Part shown: one piece after another, positions 12,723-23,479 of the stretch | Layout of the letters: every line of letters begins with the position of its first letter | Position numbering within the stretch: the first letter of the stretch is position 1 | From: Poa pratensis | Taxonomy: Eukaryota > Streptophyta > Magnoliopsida > Poales > Poaceae | Length of the DNA stretch: 64,000 nt | NCBI GenBank assembly: GCA_947311845.1 | Contig: CAMZMU010000123.1 | Coordinates: 11,357,417-11,421,416 of the forward strand | Reading direction: 5' to 3' | Made by a program: the position numbers and the translations under genes | Notes under the pieces: model-generated | Told to the model about the DNA's origin: nothing | The model's database searches: none | What the model saw: only the letters and a program-made list of their open reading frames with translations

Positions 12723-14100
12723 AAAATACGTATTTTAAAATGTTTGCATTTTAAAAATTGTTCAAAATTTAAAACTATTGGATTCAAAAAAAAAATCACA
12801 TTTATTAGTTGCTTATATTTTAAAAAAATGATAAATTTGGGAAATTATTTAATTTTTCAGATTTTAAAACTGTTGGGATTTAAAAAAAAAGTTCACATTT
12901 ATTAGTTGTTTAGAGTTAAAAAAATTGGTAAAATTGGGAAAGTATTTATATTTGAATTATTTTTATGTTTACAAAATGCTTAGTTATAGAAGACATTTGC
13001 AAATTTGTAATATGTATCATTTAGTAAATTGGTAAAATTGGGAAAGTATTTATATTTGAATTATTTTCATGTTTGCAAAATGCTTAGATCTGGAAGACGT
13101 TTGCAAATTTGTAATATGTATTATTTAGCATTTTTTTTTGAAATTTGTTTAAATATCCTAAAATAATATTTTCATTTTTGAAATTTTTAGGAAAACTCAT
13201 CTGATAAAGATCAATTTTTATGTACAATTGGAAAACATGGAAAACAAATTACATTTTAAATTAATTTTAGCGGAATAAGTATCGTTGAACAATTGTTGTT
13301 ACGAAATCGTTGTAAAATCATTCTTATAAGTTTTAATTTTACATGGATAGGGAGCAATAGTTATTTAAGTTAAAGTAACAAATTATGAAAATACAATTTA
13401 GGGAATATTTAAATTACGCATATTAACTTATTAGAGTTGGTATAATAGGTTTGAGTTTTGTTTTAAATATTAATTTAATTCAATAATAGGAGGAAACACA
13501 TTATATGATTACCTATTTAATTCAATTAAAATTCAATTCATAATTAGAGGAAATTAATATGTATTTTCCTCCAAATATTATATCAGAATTCTCTAAATTT
13601 AACAAACTTTCATATTAAATTCTAAATTTGGAAAATGTATATAGTTAGAAGTTTTTTTCAAACATGGAAATTTTTGGAATTAAAAAAATGTGCGGTTAAA
13701 GAATGTTGTGAATTTAAAAATTGTTTGTGTTGAAATGTATTCAATTTTTTTGACTTCAAATGGACAAATAGATTTTAAAAATTGTACAAATTGGGAAAAG
13801 ATATTGAAGTGAACTCTAGAACATAAGATCAATTTAAATGGAGTTGGTATGACTAAAAGACGTTATTTCCACATACTCAATATTTGACATGAGAGGTTAT
13901 TTAGTTTTTGTACAAAAACTTTGTTCAAAGTTGTTCAATTATGCATGAAAATGCAATATTTGTAAAGGTTTTATTTTTCTGTAAATTTTGATATATTATT
14001 TGCATTATTCTGAAATACAGTTTGAAAGATATGAATTTTACAAATATTCATTTTTCTGAAATTTACAGAAATTAATAAACATCTGGCAGTGGGACCCACG
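12723..14100. repeat. AT-rich block with degenerate tandem repeats
   Basis: About 1.4 kb of very AT-rich DNA without coding potential. A 104-bp unit starting AAATTGGTAAAATTGGGAAA is tandemly repeated at 12922-13025 and 13026-13131. A more diverged pair with CACATTTATTAGTTG occurs at 12796 and 12894. It abuts the end of LR unit 1 and runs into the GC-rich segment after 14100. It may be the body of an unclassified element. Confidence 0.6.
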
Positions 14101-14900
14101 TGTCAGGTTATTTGTTATTTACGAAATTATTTATGGAATTGTTAAAAATCTGACTCGTGGGCCCGCGCTGACGTCACGGCTGACGTCAGCCGGCGGCGGC
14201 CATGGGCGGCTAGCCGGAGCTCGGGCTCGAGCGGGAGCGCGCGCGGAGGGCCGTCTGTACGCGACTATGCGAGGGGTCGTCGCGGGGAAGCCAGGGAGCG
14301 GCGCTCCGGACCTTATGGTCGTCGGAGACGCCGGTGGCGACCACGGACGCGGCGGAGAACGGCGAGCACGGCGGCGGCAAATCTGGCGCCGCTAGGGTTT
14401 CCCAGGACGTGGCGCTCGGCGAGGATAGACAGTGCGCGGCGGCGCACCTCGCTGCGTGCGCCGATTTGAGCGGGGGGGCGCGGAGGGGCGGCGCGCCGCG
14501 TCGCCATCGCCGGCGAGCTCGGCTCGCGTGTAGGAGAGAAGAGAGGAAGGGGGGAAGTGGCGGTGGTTTTTCACTGGGGCCCCTGAAGTTTTACTAATTT
14601 GTTTACGGGTCCTTAGCGGGGGGTTTAATGCAAAATTGTGCTTCAAAAATCGTGCTGGAGGGTTCACCGGTTGGAAACCGGCTTCACCGGCGACAACCGG
14701 CTGACGTGTCGACACCCTATTGGTGCGGGAGTGCACGTACTGTTCCTAGGAACAGTATCGCGGGATGGAGACGACGTGCATCGATCCTGGCCGTCCGTTT
14801 CGCCGATCGGACGGCCAGAATAAAAGAAGCGACGTGGCGCGAGGGAGAAGGGAGGTCATGTCCCTCTTTTATATATAAGGTTATGTCGACAATCTGATAG
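14101..14900. other. GC-rich segment, unclassified repeat, with a perfect 20-bp palindrome
   Basis: An abrupt switch from AT-rich to GC-rich DNA (TGACGTCACGGCTGACGTCA at 14170). The palindrome TACTGTTCCTAGGAACAGTA lies at 14738-14757. Short open frames exist on both strands without recognisable domains. Together with 12723-14100 this may be one element spanning about 2.2 kb, but no terminal repeats were identified. Confidence 0.4.
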
Positions 14901-15008
14901 CATCCGGGATTCTCGTCTTTTTCTTTTGTTATAAGTGTTGCCATCTAATCGTGGTTTTCATCCACAATATCGTTTTGTCTTCTATGAGATGTCGCAAAAA
15001 TGAGTATA

Positions 15009-15267
15009 CTCCCTCGGTCCGCGAATAAGTGTACGTCTACCTTTTATGCAAGTCAAACTTATTAAAATTTGACCAACTTGATAAGAAAATGTACCAACAT
15101 TTATAACACTAAATTGGTATTACCAGATTTGTCTTCAAATGAAGTTTCAAAATGTACCAATTTGATGTCATATATATTGCTACATTTTTCTATAAAATTG
15201 GTCAAATTTTGAAAAGAACTGACTTAGCACAAAAGCTAGATGTACTCTCTTTCACAGACAAAGGGAG
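15009..15267. mobile_element. Stowaway MITE with TA target duplication
   Basis: The left end CTCCCTCGGTCCGCGAATAA and the right end, whose complement is CTCCCTTTGTCTGTGAAAGA, form imperfect terminal inverted repeats of the Stowaway type (Tc1/mariner). TA lies on both sides (15007-15008 and 15268-15269). The 259-bp size and the absence of coding are typical. Confidence 0.9.
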
Positions 15268-15379
15268 TATGTTGTAAAATCGGGAGATGGGAGCAGAGGG
15301 AGATGGGGAGTCGGTGAGTGGCAGCGAGCGCGTTGCGAGAGCAGAGCGAGAGGTCTCCGACCAGACGTGGACTGCCGGT

Positions 15380-15860
15380 TCGGTCAAAAAATCATCGAGG
15401 GGGTTTTCATAAAAGTGTCAGTGCGACAGTTATTTCGGGACGGAGGAAGTAGGAGAGAGGGTAGTGCCAGAGTGTGTTACGAGAAATTAATTACTTGTAC
15501 TAGCAATACCCACCTTAGGCTTTGTTTGGTACACAGGGTGGGCCGGGATTTGAAGGGAAAATCCCCTAGGGGCCCAAAACCCCAAAATTCCCACAAGGTC
15601 CGTTTGGTGCAAAGGGGTGAGGATGGGCCAACCCGGCAAAACCACCCCAAACCCTCTCGATCGACACGGGTTTCACGCCTCCAGCGATCGCTCGCGGATC
15701 TACAACAAATGATGCAAGGAGGCGATCAATAGGGAAAATCGGGGATGGGGTGAAGGCAAAGGGTTCACCCTCCCCAAAAATCCTTAATCCCTTTGGAGCT
15801 GGTAAACACTCTATACCAAATAAAGGCCTTATTGAGTTGGGTAAATATTTACCCGAACGA
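15380..15860. other. MITE remnants between two LR segments
   Basis: 15425-15452 (GTTATTTCGGGACGGAGGAA) looks like the right end of a second, truncated Stowaway element. 15518-15860 starts AGGCTTTGTTTGGTACACAG and is probably a further non-autonomous DNA element, as many grass MITEs end in GTTTGGT. No open frame is convincing. Confidence 0.4.
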
Positions 15861-15899
15861 GCTCACACAGAGGAACACAGCAAAAATACGTCGAAAACT

Positions 15900-15985
15900 T
15901 CGGAAATTGAGATGATACCCTTCCATTCTTCCTTTTGGAGGCTCTCGATCGGGGCGCCCTGAGATGACACGCGACTGAACCTGGA
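15900..15985 (+). repeat. LR fragment (block H only)
   Basis: GAGATGATACCCTTCCATTC with GGCGCCCTGAGATGACACGC and GACTGAACCTGGAAT matches the block H tail of the complete LR units (for example 11725-11780). Only this piece is present, so an LR copy was once here and most of it was lost or replaced by MITE DNA. Confidence 0.65.
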
Positions 15986-16124
15986 ATTAAACTGGTTATA
16001 ATGGGGTACTGGCTGAAAATATTTGGAGAGTTTGTTCGGTTTACCCCATTCCACGAGACCCCTTTAGTGCATATTTTTTAACCGTAATTGCAAATATTCA
16101 TATTTCACCAAGATGTGCTACAAC

Positions 16125-16849
16125 TCAGGATGGGAATGGGCCGGGTCGGCCCGCCGGGTCACTGACCCGGCCCAAAAAATCAGGGCCAATGGGTCAGGTG
16201 GGTCGGCCTCATACAAAATTTGGGTCAGTGAAGCCGGCACCGGGTGACCCATTGAGTCAGCAGGGCCGGCCCTGGCAGCCCACGTCCTAGTCTCTGTCGC
16301 TCTCGCCTCTTTCTTTCGCGCCGGCAGTGCTGCCTCTGGCTCACCGTCCAGCTCGCTCTCTGATGTTAACTAGTACTAGCGGCATCAGGTGACTAGCCGC
16401 GTTCATTTGCATGTATGTACAATCCCTGCGAAGCAACACACGTTGCTACTGTCTACGTATGCATGTATGTTCAATCTTCAATGCTGGCTGGTTAAACACT
16501 TGAATCCATGTGCAAACTCTCTTTTTTCCACTCGTACACTACTACTCTAGAATCAGTTCAACTTTCGATCGTAGCTAGCCCAGAAAAAATCATCGTACAC
16601 TACTACTGTACGAACAGTTCTCCAAATCGTTTCTCAGACAAGTTTCGGTAAAAGTTTAGCCGTGGCTAAGACAATTATCCTAATACACGCTTATTAATTT
16701 ATTAAACTTTGGGCCGACCCGAGATACCCATCGGGCCAGTGAGGCCACAAACATTTTGAATTGGGTCGACCCGTGGCCTCTCAAATTGGCCTTGGGGCCA
16801 TCAGGGCCGGGTCCAAGGCCAGGTCTGGGCGGACCCATTCTCATCCTGA
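16125..16849. mobile_element. hAT-type non-autonomous element, 8-bp target duplication
   Basis: The ends TCAGGATGGGAATGGG and (complement) TCAGGATGAGAATGGG are inverted repeats. Both sides carry the perfect 8-bp duplication GCTACAAC (16117-16124 and 16850-16857), as hAT transposases produce. The subterminal regions are rich in GGGTC/GACCC repeats. There is no transposase. The element sits immediately before block A of LR unit 2. Confidence 0.92.
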
Positions 16850-16857
16850 GCTACAAC

Positions 16858-18760
16858 CGGAGAGGGTTGCCATCGCGCTGCGATCGATCGGTCTCATGCT
16901 CGTGCTAATCTCGATCGATCGCCGCCGGGTCGTGCCGGCCATGGTTTAAGGATCCGTGGAAAAGATTGGCAGCATGGGTACAAAAAGCAGGTGCAGTGCG
17001 AGCTTAGCATGTGACACTCTCTCTGCTTTGCTTTCGGCTCCATCACTTACAAGTGGGGTGACGGAGATGATCGGGGTGTGATGTGTGCGTTGAGCGTATG
17101 CGCGCGAATTATACCCAGAAGAAAACGACAATGTATCTATACCGCCTAATGGGAACCGGCGAAGAAGGTTGCCATCGCGCGCTGTGAAGAATGATGGGTC
17201 GGTCTCACGTTCTTGATCTCCATCGGGTCGTGCCGGCCATGTTTAAGGCGGATCCGTGGAAAAAGATGCCGCGGTGCACGCTTAGCATGTGACACTCTCG
17301 CCGCTTTCGGCTACAAGTCGTGTGTACGTATAAACGACTCCTTAGGACCAAGCGGGGCACGCCACCAGTAATCCACTACGTCCCGTTTCTCGGTTACCGT
17401 CCTAATCTCGTGATCTAGATGTCCCGGTCGGCCGGCCGGCGAGCTTAACGGTGATGTATCGTTCTCAGAGGCCCCGCCTCTTATATCTATCTAGAATCTA
17501 ATCGCCGGAGCCGGAGGAGAGAGAGCCAAGTAGGGCCGGAACCAAAACCAATTCTTCACATGGGTGCCGTTGCATTTGCATAACAGGAAAGATGCTGACG
17601 TGTGATGGTTTGGCCATTAGCGGACGGATTCAAGAGGCCATCCCAATTATTATGCCGGGCGCGTCAATGATCGTGATTTCGCCATGGAATGTTTAGGTAA
17701 GGAAGTGATTAGTGAGCGCGATGTGTACACGCTCAGATTGTTTTTGGGGAGAAAAACAAACAAATGATTTTGCCAAAACGTCCAAGCAAAGACGCTGGGA
17801 GGTCGCTGGCAGTGAACATACATACTGTATGTACCACGCGCAGGGCCGGTAGTGTGTTTAGTGGCTTCCTTAATACAGTAGCTAGTAGTGCAGTTTGGTC
17901 ACGCAAATTGTTTCGCTCACGAGAAGGAATCGCTTCTACCTCACGGAACGCTTGAATTAGATGGCGTCCATATGGATGGATGGACTATAGTAATGTGCTT
18001 TGTTTTATTTGGAAAGATCGCCCGACAGTACTCTGATAAAATCAGGAGGGAAGTGATACAGCAACTACTGTAGCACGTGAGCAGGCGAGCGAGATCGAGC
18101 AAGTACCACCGGGCACCAGCTAGCTAGGTATATAGGCTGGTCCGTTCTACCTACGGATAGGCTGGGGCTTGAGAGCAAGAAGCCCTGGAGCTGACACGAG
18201 ACTGAACTGGAATCCGTTGTAAAAAATACTCGTACGCCTTCACCTACCAACTACCATCTCCCCTTTTCACGCGAAAAGAGGGCGACGTGTACGAGCAGAA
18301 TCTCGCAAAGAAGTCAGAGTGCGCGCATGCGTGCATCGGCAAGGCGCTGAGCTGCAGGCACACCTGTTCTCTGCTGGTTGAACCGCCGTAGCTTTCCGGG
18401 AATGGCGTACAATTACGAGCGAGAAGGCTACGGCTGTGGTCATACTGGCCTACCGCCGGCCCCTTGTCGTGTACTCCTGTGCCGATTCATACCGGCTGGC
18501 CGGACTGGGCCCGGAGCCGACGCGGCAGCGTGGAATTAATCCGGATGCTTGGCCAAGGCTTTGGCGATCGATATGATGATCTCTCCTGGTCCTGGATTAA
18601 TCGCACGCGATTTGTTTGTTGCGTGTTTTTTTTGGCGTTTCTCGGGTGATGGCGATGTGCCCATGCAGGACGAGACTGCTGTTTTCAGTTTTAGGAGAGA
18701 GAGAGAGGCGCTGGCTGACGAGGCATGTGGCCGGCCATAATTCGCTTGGCACTCTCTATT
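16858..18760 (+). repeat. LR unit 2
   Basis: It has the same order of landmarks as unit 1: block A (GTTGCCATCGCGCTGCGATC, 16866) with a second partial A at about 17160-17250, B (17000 and 17284), C (17388), D (17555), E (17675), G (17895-17995), H (18100-18190), I (18262) and J (18655). The front of block I is missing compared with unit 1, and block A plus B is duplicated. No MSL gene lies beside it, unlike units 1 and 5. Confidence 0.78.
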
Positions 18761-19133
18761 TTCTCTGAGACCGCGACGAACGACAAGGCTGGCCTTCTAA
18801 CGCGGCGAGGGAGGAAGACAACGCGGACCGCTGACCCTACTCCCGGCGTCTACATTAGAGCATCAGCACCGGGCCCTCCAAAACGGTGTCCGGCACCCCC
18901 AATTGAGGCCCAATTGGGGGTGCCGGACACATGTTCACCCAAGTTTTGGAGGCTGTCCACAACGGCGCCTCCCAAAGGCCCGTCCCCCAACGGCGAGCAA
19001 CGAATCGAACACCTTGCGGACGCTCAAATTGATTAAAAAACTGAAATGATTCAAATTTCATTCATATTTCTTATATATTATAAAGATTTGAATGAAATTT
19101 GAAATACGGCGGCCTAGGCGCCCTAACCCTAGT

Positions 19134-20815
19134 CTACTCCTCATCGGTGGTGTCTAGCCACGACTCGCCGCCGTCCTCGTCGAGCACGACGTAGGCGGAG
19201 GAGGAGCCGGCACGGCTGGTGGACGCGCTGTCTTGGCGGCGCGGTGCACGGCTGCAGGAGACGCCGCCGGAGGAGGACGAGGGTTGAAAACGGAACGGAA
19301 ACGGAAGGAAACATGCATTATCGTTTTTGTTTCCTTTCGTCTTCCCGGAATCGGAAACGGAATCGGAAATCCCGGAAATGAATACGGAATCGGAAATCAC
19401 CGGAAATGAATATGGAACGGATACAGGACGGATACGATACGAAAGCGGATATTTGTCGGCACACAATAGCGGTATAATATGTTGGTGGATACTCACAAAA
19501 TATATGTATAAATAGCTAACAATACAAGAATTGTTCACAATCTTGACCAAAGACAGTTAAACGTGTAGTAGCACACACATAGTTTAACACTTTGACACGC
19601 ACAAAAATTCACAAAAATAGTTTCACATAGACACTAACACACTTAGTTTCTAATAAAATATAGTCTTATAAAAATGTATGCTAATGGACCTAACTAATGG
19701 ACCTAACTAGTGATATAGGCAGGCCTCAATTGGCACCTGGGCCTTGGGTCGCTTGAATTCAGCGTGTACTGGTCATGCGGAAAGTTTCCGTATTTATATT
19801 TCCGGAATTTTCCGTTTCGTTTTCGTTTCTGCCGGAAACTGCTAAATCGTTTCCTTTGTCATTTCCGTTTTTGAATATGCCGTTTCCGTTTTGTTTCCAC
19901 AAAATGCCGTTTTCGTTTCCATTTTTGCTCTTCATTTCCTTTTTCTGCGGAAACTGCCGGAAAGTTTCCTTATCATTTTCAACCCTAGCCGCCGTTGCCA
20001 CCGAGGTGGCGATGGTGGCCATGTAGCCGGGGTTGTCGCGCTCGATGGTGGTCACCGAGTCTACGAGCGTGGCCAGGAACCCCGGCGTGTCGCCGTCGTG
20101 CTCGTTCCGCAGCGGGGACGACACGGCGAACCCGTACGGGATCGTCTCCACCGGAGGCGGCGGAGTCCTGGGTCTGGGGCGGCGCAGGTAGAGCGGGACG
20201 CGCGGTGGGGATTGGGCTCGGGGTTGAGCGTGCTCCCGGATGACGATGCCGCCGCCTCCACGACGCGGCGACGATCGCCGCTCCTCCTTTACCCCGGAGA
20301 AGCGGGGTGGCGCGTGGCGTTGCTGGTTGTCGAGGACGTGGCGTCGCCGGTGGCAGCGGCATCAGCCGAAACTAGGTAGGGTTCCCCGTTGCGACATGCC
20401 GGCGGGCGGCCTGGATGGCCGAAGCCACCGTGTGGCCAGTCCGCTCCCACCAGTCGTGCCGCCCCTCCGCGTTCCAGCGGCCCGGCGGCGTGCGGCCGTC
20501 GTAGAACGACTCCGCCTCCCGGCGCTCCCGCTGGAAGCGCGCCATCCACGCCGCCTAGTTATTGTCGTCGTACTCCGGGTCGGCGCGCTCCTCCCTTGTG
20601 AGCCAGCTCCGGCGACGGGCGATGGCGCGCGCGATCTGGTCCGGCGTCACCGGGAGCGGAGGAATTGGGAGCCCGCCGTTGAACGACGTCGCCCAGTTCT
20701 TCGGGAGTCGGGAATCCGGCGAGACGAGCAGCCCGTACCGGAAGAGCTCCCACGCCTCCTCAGTGCCGATGGTGCACCCGCAGCGGCTGTTGCCCGCCTC
20801 GTCGGTGTTCGCCAT
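19134..20815 (-). pseudogene. Degenerate element-borne hypothetical protein
   Basis: Starting at 20815 the frame reads MANTDEAGNSRCG, then GTEEAWELFRYGLLVSPDSR, PLPVTPDQIARAIARR and SWLTREERADPEYDDNN, then a stop at 20555. It continues in frame with MARFQRERREAESFYDGRTP until about 20370. 20151-19987 carries FAVSSPLRNEHDGDTPGFLA, and 19279-19137 the acidic end DEDGGESWLDTTDEE. I recall similar proteins as repetitive hypothetical proteins in Triticeae; their function is unknown. The gene has a nonsense codon, frame changes and a 0.7-kb insertion (19280-19986) in its 3' part, so it is dead. Confidence 0.55.
19280..19986. mobile_element. hAT-like MITE inserted in the degenerate gene
   Basis: The ends AGGGTTGAAAACGGAACGG and (complement) AGGGTTGAAAATGATAAGG are inverted repeats, and the subterminal DNA is full of GGAAAC/GTTTCC motifs on both arms. 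It interrupts the minus-strand gene between its TSVATAA and SSSGGVSC segments. I could not find a clear 8-bp duplication, so the superfamily call is tentative. Confidence 0.65.
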
Positions 20816-21180
20816 TGCGCGGTAACGGAGTTGGGTGTGGCGACGGAGGTGGAAGAGGGGGATGTGGGAAAGCAGGCGAAGAGGGTGAGTGCGGCGATGA
20901 GGGCACGGCGAGTGGCCTTTTATGGGCGCGGCGAGGGAGGTGAGCGGTGCGCGAGCATCCGCGCCGGCGTAAATTCATTGCGTGGATGCCGGCGTGTGGA
21001 CTGCCGCGCACGCTGTCGCCGGCGTTAATGCGATGCGTGGTGACAGGCGCCTGCCGTCGTGTAGTCGTCTCGCCTCCCATCGCGTCTAGTCGCGTCGTCT
21101 CGGAGACCGCCCGCCTCATTAACACGGCGGAACGGCCTCCTGCGCGCCCTCATTAACCTAACACAATAATTCGATGCTAG

Positions 21181-21198
21181 TCCCCGGCAACGGCGCCA
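21181..21198 (-). other. Retrotransposon primer-binding site (tRNA-Asp type)
   Basis: On the minus strand this reads TGGCGCCGTTGCCGGGGA, the primer-binding site known from plant Athila and related Gypsy elements. It lies three bases from a TCA that would end an LTR. It marks a minus-oriented LTR retrotransposon remnant. Confidence 0.8.
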
Positions 21199-21201
21199 AA
21201 A

Positions 21202-22300
21202 TGATCGACTGTAAATATAGCGTAATTATTTCGCCCACAAAACAGCGGATGTCGTTCTTTCCTCAGGGTCTAGGCAACGACAATTGTGTTTTGTGTTTCG
21301 GCTAAAGCTAGGTCACACGATAAGGATGAGTTTCCAAGAATTTAAATGCTGTCTTTTTGTAGTTTTCGCTTTAGAAATTAACACTGGACAAAACAACTCA
21401 TATTTAAACAAGCAAGATAACTAGCAAACACCAAAGACTAGGATAGAAGCAAGATTGAGATAGGGGAAGAGTTCTCACGACACACACATATAACCGTGAC
21501 TACAAAATGAATTAACTTTCACTAGCAAACATAGAAGACAGGGATGAAGCAATTTGGGGTACAGGGACAGAAAACATCACAAGGCATATGTACAAACATA
21601 TATTACGTTCACATGCATCACAGGTTCACGAGTAGCAGAAATAGTACACACACAAGCACAAATATTTGTTCTTAACAAATCACTATAGCCTACGCACTTG
21701 GTTCAGAGAAATTTCAGGAAAAAGAAAAAGAGAAGGAGATGGATCGGTGGAGTCAACCCAAGCAGCTTCAGGTCAATTGGAGAGGAGCAGCAATAGGGAT
21801 CGCTTGGAGGAGGGCTTCAGGTCGTTCTGTCTTGAGGTAGAGCAGCAGCTGTTCGGGTTGAGGTAGAGCAGGTGTTGGGGTTGAGGTAGAGGAGCAGGTC
21901 GCCGTCTTCGCTGGTACTTCGATGAAGAGGAAGTCGACGTCGCAGGGCAGGGGCTGGAGCTGCAGGCTGTGGTGCAGAGCAGTGGCGAGTGGTGGTGGCT
22001 TGGTGGCGCGTCGTCACGCCTGGCCTGGCCGCGGCGGCGGCCGGTGATGGAGCAGCACGGGGGTAGGGGAAGAGAAGTGCCAAGCCTGCTTCCGATGGAG
22101 GCCGCAGCTAGGGATTTGATGCCCCGATGTGTTCTGGTTCTTTTGCACATTTGTCCCTCCACTTCTCTTCTTTCTTCACAAGTTGGTCCTTTTCGTGTTT
22201 GGCATATTGGTAACATGTATAGCTCATCCAAAATGAGAAGAAAATGTGCCTTGTCGCACAAATCTGCAAGAACAGTAGCATGAATGTAAATATGTTCATT
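21202..22300 (-). mobile_element. LTR-like segment next to the primer-binding site
   Basis: If the primer-binding site is real, the LTR occupies the + strand interval starting TGATCGACTG at 21202. Its far end is unclear; I place it near 22300 where the base composition changes. The segment has no recognisable coding and no second LTR in the window, so the retrotransposon is truncated. Confidence 0.4.
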
Positions 22301-22309
22301 TAAACAATA

Positions 22310-22875
22310 TTCTTGTATTTAACAATGACTTTTAGTCCATTTGACAAATGAAACAATATAAGAACTTCAGAAAATGGCAGGGAACAAGGTATAAATGTGA
22401 TGTTCATCAAGCCCACCGCCACGCTGCAACAGTCTGGCCGCCGTCGCCGCTACACCCCTGCACGAGCTACACCACCGCCACACCCGTGCACGAGCTACAC
22501 CGCCTCCATCTACAGATCGCGCTGCGCAGAGCAGGCCGCCCATCCCGACCCAGATGGGGCCCGAAGGGCCCAAATCTGGACCGAGGGGCTCAGTCGACGC
22601 CGTCTTTCATCAGCCCGTCGCCCCGCAGCACCACGAACACGCCACCGCGCCGCCAACACCCGGCCTGCGCCGAGCCGCCGCCGCCCTGGGAGCACCTCCA
22701 CCGGGAGGGAGAGAGCCCCGACTCCTACTCAAGCCGCGCATGGAAGAGCATTCCGAAGGCGCTGGCGCCACCCGGGCATCGCCCGGTGGACCCTGCCACA
22801 GGCGGCAACGGGGGATCTAGGAGGAGAGGGGGTCGGGGTGGGGGAGGATGGAGACGCGCTCCGTCGCCTCGGGGG
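22310..22875. other. GC-rich segment without recognised gene
   Basis: 22397-22875 is GC-rich and open on several frames of both strands (proline, arginine and alanine rich), which is composition and not evidence of a gene. I see no domain, splice pattern or element end. Confidence 0.3.
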
Positions 22876-22949
22876 GTGACGCGAGCACATGAGCTTTTTT
22901 CGTCTTGGTCAGTTTCCCCACATACATTCTACTCAATGAAGTTGCTCAA

Positions 22950-23110
22950 ATTCTCTAACCGGAGGATGTTGGTGTGCTGCACCCATGCACAGTGGTCGAC
23001 GACGGTGCATGGTTCACATTTGTTCTCCGTTCTCGAACGCGGGATCAAGATTAGCGCAAATTTGGTACGAACACACGAAATTTCTTTGTGCCGCGTCATA
23101 TGCCTATGAA
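22950..23110 (+). repeat. Block K, shared with 51030-51165
   Basis: GTGCTGCACCCATGCACAG, then GGTGCATGGTTCACATTTG and TTCTCGAACGCGGGATC, recurs in diverged form at 51078-51160 (GTGCTGCACCCGTGCGGGCC, TTCTCGGACGCGAGATC). The two blocks lie close to LR units 3 and 6, so they may be further parts of the duplicated locus. Confidence 0.55.
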
Positions 23111-23479
23111 GGGGGAGATTATATGTATGTGCATTGCATTCACATATGTGAAATTCAGAAGAAAAAACCCGTTGAAACACGTAGAAGTGATCGAGATTTC
23201 GCTTAGGTCAATGAGTTAAGGCTTTAGTTCGTCGATTTGAGTGCGCCAAATTTTGACATGACGTTTTCTTATTTATTTTAAGGTTTTAGGAACAATTGGA
23301 TAAATAGGAATAAAAAAAGAGAATAAATTTTTACCCCGATATGATCACATATTGGAATTATAAATCACTTGGAAATATTTTTCTAATAAAATATTCCTTA
23401 AAAGAAATAATTCATTTCATGAGAAGTAATTGAGACAATATAAATAAATGAGAAAAAAGAATATACATATTTCATGAGA

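Larger units (their letters stand above)
18855..21160 (-). mobile_element. Unclassified element starting GAGCATC, with a degenerate minus-strand gene
   Basis: The left edge reads TAGAGCATCAGCACCGGGCC, followed by an inverted repeat around CACCCCCAATTGAGG, a layout shared by many Triticeae non-autonomous elements; 49255 begins the same way. Inside is a minus-strand gene with a TATA-like CCCATAAAAGG at about 20920 and a start at 20815. The right limit is not defined and may run into the LTR-like segment at 21181. Confidence 0.4.

Noticed and set aside
19280..19986. Target duplication for the hAT-like MITE
   Set aside because: The 8-bp flanks do not match on either plausible boundary, so no duplication is claimed.
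22348..23109. 253-codon plus-strand open frame
   Set aside because: Low-complexity GC-rich frame open on both strands, ending in unrelated AT-rich sequence; no recognisable motif.
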